Positions 1 to 7,140 of a DNA stretch of 61,836 nucleotides are shown in pieces. Each line of letters begins with the position of its first letter. The stretch's first letter is position 1. This DNA comes from Geobacteraceae bacterium GWC2_55_20. Its GTDB lineage: Bacteria > Desulfobacterota > Desulfuromonadia > Geobacterales > Pseudopelobacteraceae. The notes below the pieces were generated by a model, which had not been told where the DNA came from, searched no databases, and saw only the letters and a program-made list of their open reading frames with translations. The stretch covers positions 1-61,836 of the forward strand of contig MGZK01000003.1 in assembly GCA_001802125.1 (NCBI GenBank). Direction: 5' to 3'. The position numbers and the translations under genes were made by a program.

Positions 1-1
1 C

Positions 2-61
2 GACCACGCCTGGAGCGACCTCTGGTTCTACTCTAATCCGATCTTCGTAAAGGCGCTCTAG
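2..61 (+). CDS. C-terminal end of an upstream gene (partial)
   Basis: An open frame runs in from the left edge and ends at TAG (59-61), giving the tail DHAWSDLWFYSNPIFVKAL. The WSNPI-like ending resembles the C-termini of some metallo-phosphoesterase or PHP-type hydrolases, but 19 residues are too few for an assignment. A hairpin follows directly, as expected after a gene end. The coding call rests on frame, stop position and the adjoining hairpin. Confidence 0.45.
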   Translation, partial: DHAWSDLWFYSNPIFVKAL

Positions 62-74
62 CTGCCCTGTCTAC

Positions 75-98
75 GGGCGGAACTTGACAGTTCCGCCC
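75..98 (+). terminator. Hairpin after the partial upstream gene
   Basis: GGGCGGAACT (75-84) pairs with AGTTCCGCCC (89-98), a 10-bp perfect stem with a 4-nt loop. No good T-tract follows, so termination may be weak or Rho-assisted. Confidence 0.55.
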
Positions 99-138
99 TT
101 CGGCATGGAAGATCCAATCTATTCAGGGAGAAAAGGAA

Positions 139-807
139 ATGAAATACACAGGAATGACAATCTGTAAAAGCATGTTGTGCGGCGCTGTCATGATCGCCGC
201 TCTGGTTGTCGGCTCAGGCGATGCACATGCCGCGCTGGGTGTGGATTTTGATGCTCCCACCAGTGATAATCTGGTGGCGGGATCCGATGGGATTGCCGGG
301 TGGAGTTTCACGGCCAACCGTGACCTCTATGTAACCGCACTTGGTATCTACGACCATGAACCGGACAGAAAATTAGAAGGAAGCCATGTAATCAGCCTTT
401 GGAAATCGAATGGCACACTTATAACCTCGGTTTCATTTACCGAGCCGATTTATCCTCACAGCCAGGAACTGGTTAACGGAAAATACCACATGATAAATGT
501 GGGCGCGACTCTCCAGGCCGGCCAGACTTATGTCATTGCGGCAACCATGGGCACATCCGATGCGTTTGCGTTTTTTAACGGCGCTTCGGCAGCAGACCAC
601 AATCTGCAGTTCAATTCGAATCTCACCTATGGAAACGCCGTATATTCCGATACCTTGACCGGAATGCCAGGTATCGATCCGCTATCCGAATACGGCAACT
701 TCGGAGCCAATATCGATGTGGTTCCCACACCGATTCCAGCGGCCGCCTGGCTGCTCGGCTCAGGACTGCTGGGGCTGGTGGGAATCAGAAGAAGAACAGG
801 CAAATAA
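139..807 (+). CDS. Exported VPLPA-CTERM (PEP-CTERM type) protein, DUF4082-like
   Basis: This is a 222-residue secreted protein. An N-terminal signal peptide (about 1-31, ending AHA) is followed by a beta-rich domain that resembles DUF4082-like modules common in PEP-CTERM proteins. The C-terminus carries the sorting signal VPTPIPAAAWLLGSG, a hydrophobic helix and a GIRRR basic end, which is the tripartite substrate signal of exosortases and fits the VPLPA class sorted by XrtD. The XrtD-like enzyme at 35.6 kb is the obvious candidate processor (inference). The start is supported by an AGGGAG/AAAGGA region just upstream. A strong terminator follows, so it is probably transcribed alone. The function of the mature domain is unknown. 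Confidence 0.85.
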   Translation: MKYTGMTICKSMLCGAVMIAALVVGSGDAHAALGVDFDAPTSDNLVAGSDGIAGWSFTANRDLYVTALGIYDHEPDRKLEGSHVISLWKSNGTLITSVSFTEPIYPHSQELVNGKYHMINVGATLQAGQTYVIAATMGTSDAFAFFNGASAADHNLQFNSNLTYGNAVYSDTLTGMPGIDPLSEYGNFGANIDVVPTPIPAAAWLLGSGLLGLVGIRRRTGK

Positions 808-821
808 TCAGATCCACTTCC

Positions 822-857
822 CCGGGCCGGAGAATATTCTCCGGCCCGGATTCTTTT
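822..857 (+). terminator. Rho-independent terminator
   Basis: A perfect 28-nt palindrome (822-849, CCGGGCCGGAGAAT and its complement) is followed by TTCTTTTT. It ends the VPLPA-CTERM gene at 139-807. Confidence 0.85.
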
Positions 858-895
858 TGTCTAACGAACTACCTACCTAACAAGGAGACACCAGC

Positions 896-3076
896 ATGAC
901 CCATCCATTAATCAGAAAATTCGCCATTACCGCATTCGCCGTTACCCTCTGCGGTTCAGCCCAATTTGCCCTCTTTGTCACTGACAGTGAGGCCGGCATC
1001 ATCACGTCAGCACAACTGAATGACTACTCCGGTTCAGTGAAGGTTACCGTAAGCGGCTTTGAGCATTGCCGTAAAACCGGAAACTATGTCGGCTTTATAA
1101 GGATTCGCGAGAACAGAGGAATCGAAATCGATGGGTCATTGGTCGTGCTGTTGAGCAATCTCCCCACCGGAGTCACTCTCAGCAATGCTGATGGTGAGAT
1201 AAACGGCATTCCATATATTTATGTCCGCCGTGGTTTCAATTTCTTCGATGTTACGACTATTCCTCTCTCATTCAGCAAAGAAGACAGGAAAACAAAAATC
1301 ACCTTCACCACGTCCGTCAACCAGCTGATCAACGGCAAAGTAAATGCCAAGGCCGCACGTGCCCTTACCAAACCGTTCACCATCGCCGCCATTCCCGATA
1401 CGCAGGTTTATTCCGAGGAGGGGGACATCGGCTTCAAAAAGCAGGTTGAGTGGATCCTGGCCAATGCCGCCAGCCAGAATATCTCCTTTGCCGCTCACCT
1501 GGGTGACGTTGTGGACAACGGCGAAAATGCCGCCCAGTGGACCAACGCCATGACCGCCCTGGACCCGCTGCTGGCCCAGAGCGCACTGCCTTTCTCCATC
1601 GTCCGGGGCAACCATGACGACCCGGCTTTCTTCCTGAACAACATCACACCGGCCATCACCCAGGGGAAGCCCTGGTTCATCGAGGCGGCGCCGGGGAACC
1701 TTTCCCAGGCACAGGTCTTCAGGGTCGAAGGCGCCTGCATCCTGCATATCGGCTTCCAGAAAGACCCGACCGCCGAAGAACTCGCCTGGGCCAATGCCCT
1801 GCTGGCCAAGCCTGAACTTCAGGGGCTGCCGGTCGTCGTCTCCACCCATGACTACATAGACGGCAGCGGCCAGAGCGTGACCGGACGCCAAATCTGGGAC
1901 GCCTTCGTCAAAAACAACCCGATGGTCTTCATGGTGCTGAACGGCCACACCCACACCGAGTACGCCCTGGTCAACCATGACGCGGCCAACCGCCCGGTTT
2001 ACCAGATGCTCTCCGACTACCAGGATCGCGCCAATGCCGGCAACGGCCTGATGAGGCTGGTTACCATCGACCCGGCAGCAGCCAAAATTCTGGTCAAGAC
2101 CTTCTCCCCTTGGTACAACAAGGGTGCAGGCGCCGTCGACGGATTCACCAGCTACTTCGAGACCGACGCCGACAGCCAGTTCGAGTATGATGTCAACGTG
2201 AAAGAACGACTCGCCGTAGACACCACCTACGACTTCGGCGCCGAGCCGCCGGCACCGCCGCTGCCTGCACTTGAACCGATCACCCCTGCAATGGTGGGCA
2301 ACTTTTCTCACATCTTCCAGAACCGCAGGCCGCTGGTGGGGACCACCACCCCGTATTCCGGCACGGTTGATGTCCAGATCAACGAAAACAACGCCAATGT
2401 AAGCTACGGCGGCGAAGCGACCCTGACCACCGACATGGACGACAACGGATCAAGAGTCAACGCCATGCTCCGCTTCGACAATATCATCGGCACCAATCCC
2501 GGCCAGATCGCGCCGGGATCGAAGATCAAGTCCGCCTACCTGATATTCAAGGCTACCAGCTCCACCAAGGGAAAAGTAAAAATGCACCGGATGCTGGTAC
2601 CCTGGGGCGAGCAGAGCATCTGGAACGACTTCACCCCCCAGCCGGTTTCCTGGACCTCCATGACCTATCTCAATACCGACACCGGGATTTATCGCTACAT
2701 AACACTGCCGAGCGTCATGGTCGGCGGCGGTGTACAGACTGATGACATCGAGGCGGCCAGCGCGACAGACTTCATCTTCACCATGCCGAAACCGATTCCA
2801 TTGCCGTTCTTCATCCTGACCAAATACGGCACCACCTATCAGGCACCGGCCTGGGATCCGGCTACCGGCATCGCCATTGCGGCACCTGCACCAGAGATTC
2901 TGAGCACCGACACTGCCGGCCTGACCGCGACCGTTCAGGCATGGGTTGACGGCGCTCCTAACCATGGTTGGTTCTTCGAGCCGACCAGCTCCGACGGCTG
3001 GGACTTCGAGACCGCCGAAGGGAAGCAGCCTCCGGCGCTGGTGGTTGAAGTCGAAGGCGCACCGTTGGTGCAGTAG
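896..3076 (+). CDS. Exported calcineurin-like metallophosphoesterase with CBM96/DNRLRE-like tail
   Basis: A 726-residue secreted protein with an AAGGAG site before the ATG and a signal peptide of about 34 residues. After a beta-rich N-terminal region comes a calcineurin-like phosphoesterase domain (about 160-400) with the metal-binding motifs in order: PDTQ (Asp168), GDVVDNG (Asp204), RGNHDD (Asn239-His240), STHDY and NGHTHTEY. The C-terminal part (about 460-725) looks like a DNRLRE/CBM96 module, normally carbohydrate-binding. Unlike its neighbours it has no C-terminal sorting signal, so it should be freely secreted or held through the CBM. The substrate is not predictable; extracellular phosphate release from organic phosphoesters is a reasonable guess. 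Confidence 0.85.
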   Translation: MTHPLIRKFAITAFAVTLCGSAQFALFVTDSEAGIITSAQLNDYSGSVKVTVSGFEHCRKTGNYVGFIRIRENRGIEIDGSLVVLLSNLPTGVTLSNADGEINGIPYIYVRRGFNFFDVTTIPLSFSKEDRKTKITFTTSVNQLINGKVNAKAARALTKPFTIAAIPDTQVYSEEGDIGFKKQVEWILANAASQNISFAAHLGDVVDNGENAAQWTNAMTALDPLLAQSALPFSIVRGNHDDPAFFLNNITPAITQGKPWFIEAAPGNLSQAQVFRVEGACILHIGFQKDPTAEELAWANALLAKPELQGLPVVVSTHDYIDGSGQSVTGRQIWDAFVKNNPMVFMVLNGHTHTEYALVNHDAANRPVYQMLSDYQDRANAGNGLMRLVTIDPAAAKILVKTFSPWYNKGAGAVDGFTSYFETDADSQFEYDVNVKERLAVDTTYDFGAEPPAPPLPALEPITPAMVGNFSHIFQNRRPLVGTTTPYSGTVDVQINENNANVSYGGEATLTTDMDDNGSRVNAMLRFDNIIGTNPGQIAPGSKIKSAYLIFKATSSTKGKVKMHRMLVPWGEQSIWNDFTPQPVSWTSMTYLNTDTGIYRYITLPSVMVGGGVQTDDIEAASATDFIFTMPKPIPLPFFILTKYGTTYQAPAWDPATGIAIAAPAPEILSTDTAGLTATVQAWVDGAPNHGWFFEPTSSDGWDFETAEGKQPPALVVEVEGAPLVQ

Positions 3077-3131
3077 CAGGCAGGACCGCACGCACAACTT
3101 CAACCATTGAATTGTAAAGTGCATTCCTAAC

Positions 3132-3227
3132 TGAATAGCAGAGCCAGGCGGAAACCAGTCCGGTAACTTTGCTGACCTTTATCAGGCACCAGAAAGCCCG
3201 CTGCAGAGGAATCTTTGCAGCGGGCTT
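3132..3227 (+). ncRNA. Candidate small RNA or structured leader, copy 1
   Basis: This ~96-nt intergenic stretch is a diverged copy of 5762-5857. Both begin TGAATAGCAGA, share CCAGTCCGG, AACTTTGCTGACCTT and CAGGCACCAGAAAGCCCGC, and end in a strong hairpin (here stem 3194-3205/3216-3227, loop GAGGAATCTT). A -10-like TAAAGT (3115-3120) sits 17 bp before the conserved start, exactly as in copy 2. Two stem positions differ from copy 2 and both are compensated on the opposite arm, so the RNA fold appears to be under selection. It also ends the phosphoesterase gene. It could be a stand-alone sRNA, an attenuating leader of the S8 protease gene, or simply a duplicated terminator. No known RNA family was recognised. 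Confidence 0.55.
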
Positions 3228-3298
3228 ATGCATCATGCCGTTTATATGAGGCCGTGTCAGGCGATCGGCACAGGGTAAAGACACGTATCGGGGAGAAA

Positions 3299-3326
3299 TT
3301 GCCGGTGTCGATTTCTATTCTATTAT
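3299..3326 (+). promoter_or_regulatory. Possible sigma70 promoter for the S8 protease gene
   Basis: TTGCCG (3299-3304) and TATTAT (3321-3326) are separated by 16 bp and lie just upstream of the GTG at 3340. Plausible but unproven. Confidence 0.35.
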
Positions 3327-3339
3327 AGACAGAGGAGTC

Positions 3340-5529
3340 GTGGTGGAAACATACGCTGGAGGATTCAAGCAGATTATTTGTTTTTGCGTCCTGACAAGCA
3401 TCTTCATGCTGATCTGTGGTCAGCATGCTGACGCTTTCGATCTGTCCGATGTTCCAGACACAATTGTCAAACGTCTAGACGCAAGTATCCCGCAGGATAT
3501 CATCGTCCTTTATGATGACCAGGATGTGGAAAAGAATAGCAGGGAAATGCGCCAATACTGGGCATTGAAACATGACGATGAGTCTATACTCGCTTTCAAG
3601 GCACGCAGGTACCGCACCCTGAAAGATGACGTTGACACCGGATTTGCACGGAATGAAACGGAAACATTGTCCGATTATTCGCACCTTCCGATGGCGTTAA
3701 AGCGCTTCCATTCCGGAGCCGCCCTGAAGAGATACCTTCAGCATCCGGGTGTAATTGCCGCCTACAAAAACACCCCCATCTACCCGCACCTTGCCTACAG
3801 CCTGCCATTCATCAAACAGCCTGCTACCGCCAATGCAGGAATGAACGGCAGCGGCACAACCGTTGCTGTCATCGACACCGGAATCAACTATAACCTTGCA
3901 GAATTCGGTTCCTGCAGCGCACCGGGTGTCCCTGCCGGCTGCAAGGTTATTGCCTCCGTAGATGTCACAGGCAATAATATCACTCTCAACACCGACCCCC
4001 GAGGGCATGGAACCAATGTTGCCGGCATCGCTGCCGGCGTTGCCCCCGGTGCTCAAATTGCCGCGATCAACGCCTTTTCCGATGGTGCTTCTGACAACGA
4101 CTGGATAATCGCCGGTATCAACTGGGCCATCGCCAACAAGAACGCTTATAATATTGTGGCCATGAACATGAGCCTGGGCGATGGTGGATACTATACATCG
4201 CCGTGCGACAAATTGCGTACCAACCCCTTTCTGATTCCGATAAACAATGTCCGGGCTGCCGGTATCGTTCCGGTCGCATCATCAGGCAATTCTGCACTGG
4301 CAGACGGGATGTCCAGTCCCGCATGTACCCCGGGAGTCGTCTCGGTTGGGGCGGTTTACGATACCAACTGGGGTGGGCCCTATACCTGGAGTTCCGGCTG
4401 TACCGACAGTTCCACAGGGGCGGATAAAATTCCCTGTTTTTCCAACAGCGCATATTTCCTGACCATGCTTGCCCCGGGCGCCTTCATCACAGTTGCCAAT
4501 ATTCAGATGGCCGGAACATCTCAGGCTGCACCGCATGTCACCGGTGCGGTGGCAGTAATGAATGCGGCTTATCCAACTGACACACTGGACCAGACAGTCG
4601 GGCGCTTGACGTCAAATGGTGTTTCAATCACTGACAGCCGCAACAATATCACCAAGCCGCGCCTTAGCCTGCAGGCAGCAATCAGCCCGCCGATCAACGA
4701 CATGTTTGCAAACCTCTCGCTAATTGCCGGTGAAACAGGCCAGATCACTGCGATCAACCTGAATGCCACCAAGGAGTATGGTGAGCCAAACCACGCTAAC
4801 AACCCCGGCGGCAAATCCGTATGGTGGAGCTGGACAGCGCCCTTCACCGGTATTGCTTCGATCGATACCCACAACAGCAATTTCGACACCCTGCTGGCGG
4901 TGTACACCGGAATAGCCATAAACGATCTCGCCGGCATAGCGGCAAACGACAATGACGGATCTGCCGGCAATACCAGCGGCGTGACGTTTTTGGCCCAGGC
5001 CGGCACGACATACCAGATAGCCGTTGACGGATTAAACGGCGCCACCGGACAGCTGCAACTCGACTGGTCGCTTGATCAACAGGCTGATCTGTCCCTCATC
5101 ATGTCAGGGCCAAGCGAACCGGTCTTTGCGGAAGAAACCGTATCCTATGATCTTGTAGCCACCAACAACGGCCCTTCTCCCGCAACAGGGGTGACTATCA
5201 TTAACGCCTTGCCCTCAGGTTCAATCATTGATTCTATCCCGGTCGGTTGCTTTGAATCATACGGAACAGTCAATTGTTCTTTTGGCACAATGCCCCCTTA
5301 TGGGACCGTAACTGCCCGGATAATGCTTCATTTAACCCTGCCGGGACTTTATCTGAACACAGCCCAGGTTTCTGCAACCACCTTAGACCCTGTGATTACC
5401 AATAATAACGCGATGCATTCATTATCAGTAACCACGTCACCAGCTGAACCGGTCCCGGGTCTTCCACTGCCTCTTGCCACTATTGCGGTCCTTGCTCTTG
5501 TATTCCTGACGGCCCGAGGTAATAGATAG
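3340..5529 (+). CDS. Exported S8 (subtilisin-like) serine protease with C-terminal membrane/sorting segment
   Basis: A 729-residue secreted protease. It starts at GTG with GAGG upstream and has a signal peptide (about 1-32). The subtilase triad is complete: Asp179 in VIDTG, His223 in RGHGTNVAG and Ser394 in GTSQAAPH. After the catalytic domain come a beta-sandwich resembling bacterial pre-peptidase C-terminal domains (about 450-575) and a DUF11-like module (about 580-690, ATNNGPSPATGV). The C-terminus has PVPGLPLPL, a hydrophobic helix and ARGNR, resembling an exosortase-type signal that fits neither the VPLPA nor the IPTL class cleanly. It could be a third signal variant or a plain C-terminal anchor. 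A role in matrix-protein processing is possible but not shown. Confidence 0.9.
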   Translation: MVETYAGGFKQIICFCVLTSIFMLICGQHADAFDLSDVPDTIVKRLDASIPQDIIVLYDDQDVEKNSREMRQYWALKHDDESILAFKARRYRTLKDDVDTGFARNETETLSDYSHLPMALKRFHSGAALKRYLQHPGVIAAYKNTPIYPHLAYSLPFIKQPATANAGMNGSGTTVAVIDTGINYNLAEFGSCSAPGVPAGCKVIASVDVTGNNITLNTDPRGHGTNVAGIAAGVAPGAQIAAINAFSDGASDNDWIIAGINWAIANKNAYNIVAMNMSLGDGGYYTSPCDKLRTNPFLIPINNVRAAGIVPVASSGNSALADGMSSPACTPGVVSVGAVYDTNWGGPYTWSSGCTDSSTGADKIPCFSNSAYFLTMLAPGAFITVANIQMAGTSQAAPHVTGAVAVMNAAYPTDTLDQTVGRLTSNGVSITDSRNNITKPRLSLQAAISPPINDMFANLSLIAGETGQITAINLNATKEYGEPNHANNPGGKSVWWSWTAPFTGIASIDTHNSNFDTLLAVYTGIAINDLAGIAANDNDGSAGNTSGVTFLAQAGTTYQIAVDGLNGATGQLQLDWSLDQQADLSLIMSGPSEPVFAEETVSYDLVATNNGPSPATGVTIINALPSGSIIDSIPVGCFESYGTVNCSFGTMPPYGTVTARIMLHLTLPGLYLNTAQVSATTLDPVITNNNAMHSLSVTTSPAEPVPGLPLPLATIAVLALVFLTARGNR

Positions 5530-5693
5530 ATCAATCTGAGCAGCCTCGGGCCAATTACCGGGGAATTTCAATCCGCTTCATGGTTGTTTGTTTCAGTTCG
5601 ACTAACAAGTTTTCATGTTTGTAGCCAAATTTTAATTAGCTCAAGTATGTACGTATGATATCAAGCGGTTATGAGGATGCTGGATATACTGAT

Positions 5694-5750
5694 TCGTAAC
5701 AACACTTTTGCGGACCTTTCACACAATATTCATAAACTACAATGTATAGT
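5694..5750 (+). promoter_or_regulatory. PhoB-type promoter candidate before sRNA-like copy 2
   Basis: Half-sites TCGTAAC (5694), CTTTTGC (5705), CTTTCAC (5716) and TATTCAT (5727) repeat every 11 bp and are followed 11 bp later by the -10 hexamer TATAGT (5745-5750). CTTTCAC matches the Pho half-site CTGTCAY at 6 of 7 positions. No -35 consensus is present, as expected for an activator-dependent promoter. The predicted start (about 5757) falls at the beginning of the conserved element. Confidence 0.45.
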
Positions 5751-5761
5751 ATGTGCAGAAT

Positions 5762-5859
5762 TGAATAGCAGATAATTTAGAAATCCAGTCCGGGAACTTT
5801 GCTGACCTTCACCAGGCACCAGAAAGCCCGCCGTAGAGGAATCTTTACGGCGGGCTTTT
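5762..5859 (+). ncRNA. Candidate small RNA or structured leader, copy 2
   Basis: Second copy of the element at 3132-3227. The terminal hairpin (stem about 5823-5835/5846-5858, identical loop GAGGAATCTT) is followed by T-rich sequence (CTTTTC, then a run of T), making a complete intrinsic terminator. Relative to copy 1, a T-A pair became C-G and a C-G pair became T-A. With the upstream promoter the transcript would be about 100 nt. If read-through is regulated, the element could control the lamin-tail protein gene, for which no other promoter is apparent. Confidence 0.6.
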
Positions 5860-5931
5860 CATTTTTTTTAGTCTACTTGCGTAAATGAAGCTGTAGTCGG
5901 AAAACAAAAAACGGAGAAAAGGAGCTGGGAA

Positions 5932-6609
5932 ATGAAAAGGATATTGGCAGCATCAGCAATTGTAGCAGTATTGTCAGCGGCGGGTTCGGCAAATGCGGCG
6001 CTCTACATCAGCCAGATCTATGGCGGAGGAGGGGCTACCAGCGCCGCGCCGCTCTACAGCAACGACTGGGTCCAGTTGTACAACGATGGATCCTCAGAAA
6101 TCAGCTTGAGCGGTTACAGTCTCCAATATGCATCCGCGACCAACACGACAACATTCGCTTTGGCGCATTCCCTGTCCGGAACCATCGCGGCCAACAGCTA
6201 TTTTCTGATTCAGGAAGGTCGCGGAACCGGTCTGGCCGGCACTGCCTCCGACCCGGTTTACAACCTGACTCTGGGCACTTTTGCGGGTCTCAATCTGTCC
6301 GCTACCGCCGGGAAACTGGCCTTGTTCAATACTACCGCCACCGGAGCCAGCACCATGGCAGCAACTTCCAACCTGATAGACCTGGTCGGCTACGGCACAA
6401 CAGCAAACTTCAGCCTGTATCCCAAGATGACCTCGAACTTGAGCACGATTACCGCGGCGATTCGCACTACTGATACCAATGGCAATACTATCTTTGTTGC
6501 GGGCACACCTGACCTGAATCCGGCTGTTCCCACCCCGATCCCGGCGGCCGCCTGGCTGCTCGGTTCAGGTTTGCTGGGATTGATCGGCATCAGGAGACGT
6601 AAACCGTAG
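5932..6609 (+). CDS. Lamin-tail-domain VPLPA-CTERM protein
   Basis: A 225-residue secreted protein with AAGGAG 8 bp before the ATG. The signal peptide (about 1-22, ending NAA) is followed by a lamin tail domain (about 23-190, opening YISQIYGGGGAT). The C-terminus is VPTPIPAAAWLLGSG, a hydrophobic stretch and GIRRRKP, nearly identical to the signal of the 139-807 protein and so a predicted XrtD substrate. Its lamin tail domain is close to the N-terminal domain of the much larger protein encoded at 7141-11871, which carries a different sorting signal. Bacterial lamin tail domains often accompany extracellular nucleases and phosphatases; the role here is unknown. Confidence 0.88.
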   Translation: MKRILAASAIVAVLSAAGSANAALYISQIYGGGGATSAAPLYSNDWVQLYNDGSSEISLSGYSLQYASATNTTTFALAHSLSGTIAANSYFLIQEGRGTGLAGTASDPVYNLTLGTFAGLNLSATAGKLALFNTTATGASTMAATSNLIDLVGYGTTANFSLYPKMTSNLSTITAAIRTTDTNGNTIFVAGTPDLNPAVPTPIPAAAWLLGSGLLGLIGIRRRKP

Positions 6610-6733
6610 GGGCGCACTGCTTGCGCCTGGTTGCACGATGTAACGTTTTCAGAGTTTCAGCGCAGAGTCAATTCCCTCCACAATGAGAAAAGGCCATGTT
6701 GCCAATTGGGATAACGACTTTCTGCTGAAAAGA

Positions 6734-6767
6734 CCCGGACCGGGGTTTAGACTCCGGTCCGGGCTTA
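6734..6767 (+). terminator. Intrinsic terminator of the lamin-tail gene
   Basis: CCCGGACCGG (6734-6743) pairs with CCGGTCCGGG (6754-6763), followed by CTTATTTAT. It lies 125 bp after the stop codon. Confidence 0.75.
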
Positions 6768-6782
6768 TTTATCCTTAAAACG

Positions 6783-6950
6783 GCAGATAACCGCCGAGAA
6801 AAACGGATGCACGCCGATAAAACCTAGACTTATATCAAAAATGTTAATCAACTTATGGGTTAAGCCAGTATTTTGATCAAGTTTTTGATTTCTCGCTTAG
6901 AAGCGCCTACTTCTGGCGGCGTGTATCGGCGTTCATCGGCGGTTAACTGC
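6783..6950. repeat. Imperfect inverted repeat element (MITE-like)
   Basis: The left arm GCAGATAACCGCCGA with ACGCCGATA (6783-6819) is mirrored by TATCGGCGT and TCGGCGGTTAACTGC (6924-6950). About 105 bp of AT-rich sequence separates the arms and no coding frame is seen. The arms resemble the AACCGC/ACGC-GATAA type of dispersed palindromic repeat found between genes in many genomes. Together with the terminator it fills most of the 412-bp gap (6610-7021). Confidence 0.6.
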
Positions 6951-7021
6951 TTTTTCTGGGTTTATATCAATAGTGCCGGCAGAAGAATAGTACAACGCCA
7001 ATTACACAAAGGATAATCCCC

Positions 7022-7138
7022 ATGAAAAAGACCATTTTCGCTCTGGTAGCCGTCACCGCGGCAGTTGTTGCAGTTCGCAAGATCAGCCGGCTCCCGCCGG
7101 TGCCGTGCATACCACAGTTTTACGGCCCAAGGAGTTAG
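7022..7138 (+). CDS. 38-residue signal-peptide-like ORF (leader or remnant)
   Basis: ATG at 7022 with AAGGA about 9 bp upstream opens a 38-codon frame beginning MKKTIFALVAVTAAVVAV, a textbook signal peptide start. It then runs into a proline/arginine-rich tail without an AXA cleavage site and stops at 7138, inside the spacer between the ribosome binding site and ATG of the next gene. It is either the remnant of a secreted-protein gene whose body was lost or a short leader coupled to the next gene. It is too short to be certain it is expressed. Confidence 0.35.
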   Translation: MKKTIFALVAVTAAVVAVRKISRLPPVPCIPQFYGPRS

Positions 7139-7140
7139 TC

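Larger units (their letters stand above)
5530..5931. other. Intergenic region with promoter array and sRNA-like element
   Basis: 402 bp between the S8 protease and the lamin-tail gene. It holds nothing recognisable up to about 5690, then a PhoB-like repeat array with a -10 (5694-5750), the second copy of the sRNA-like element (5762-5859) and a 72-bp AT-rich spacer before the next start codon. No further open frame with a ribosome binding site was seen. Confidence 0.6.

Noticed and set aside
75-138. Sigma54 promoter for the PEP-CTERM gene
   Set aside because: Regulation of PEP-CTERM genes by sigma54 and PrsR is known elsewhere, but no GG-N10-GC element of good quality was found here or before 5932.
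3132-3227. GEMM (cyclic dinucleotide) riboswitch
   Set aside because: GEMM riboswitches are common in Geobacter-like genomes, but the conserved core and tetraloop-receptor sequences are absent from both element copies.
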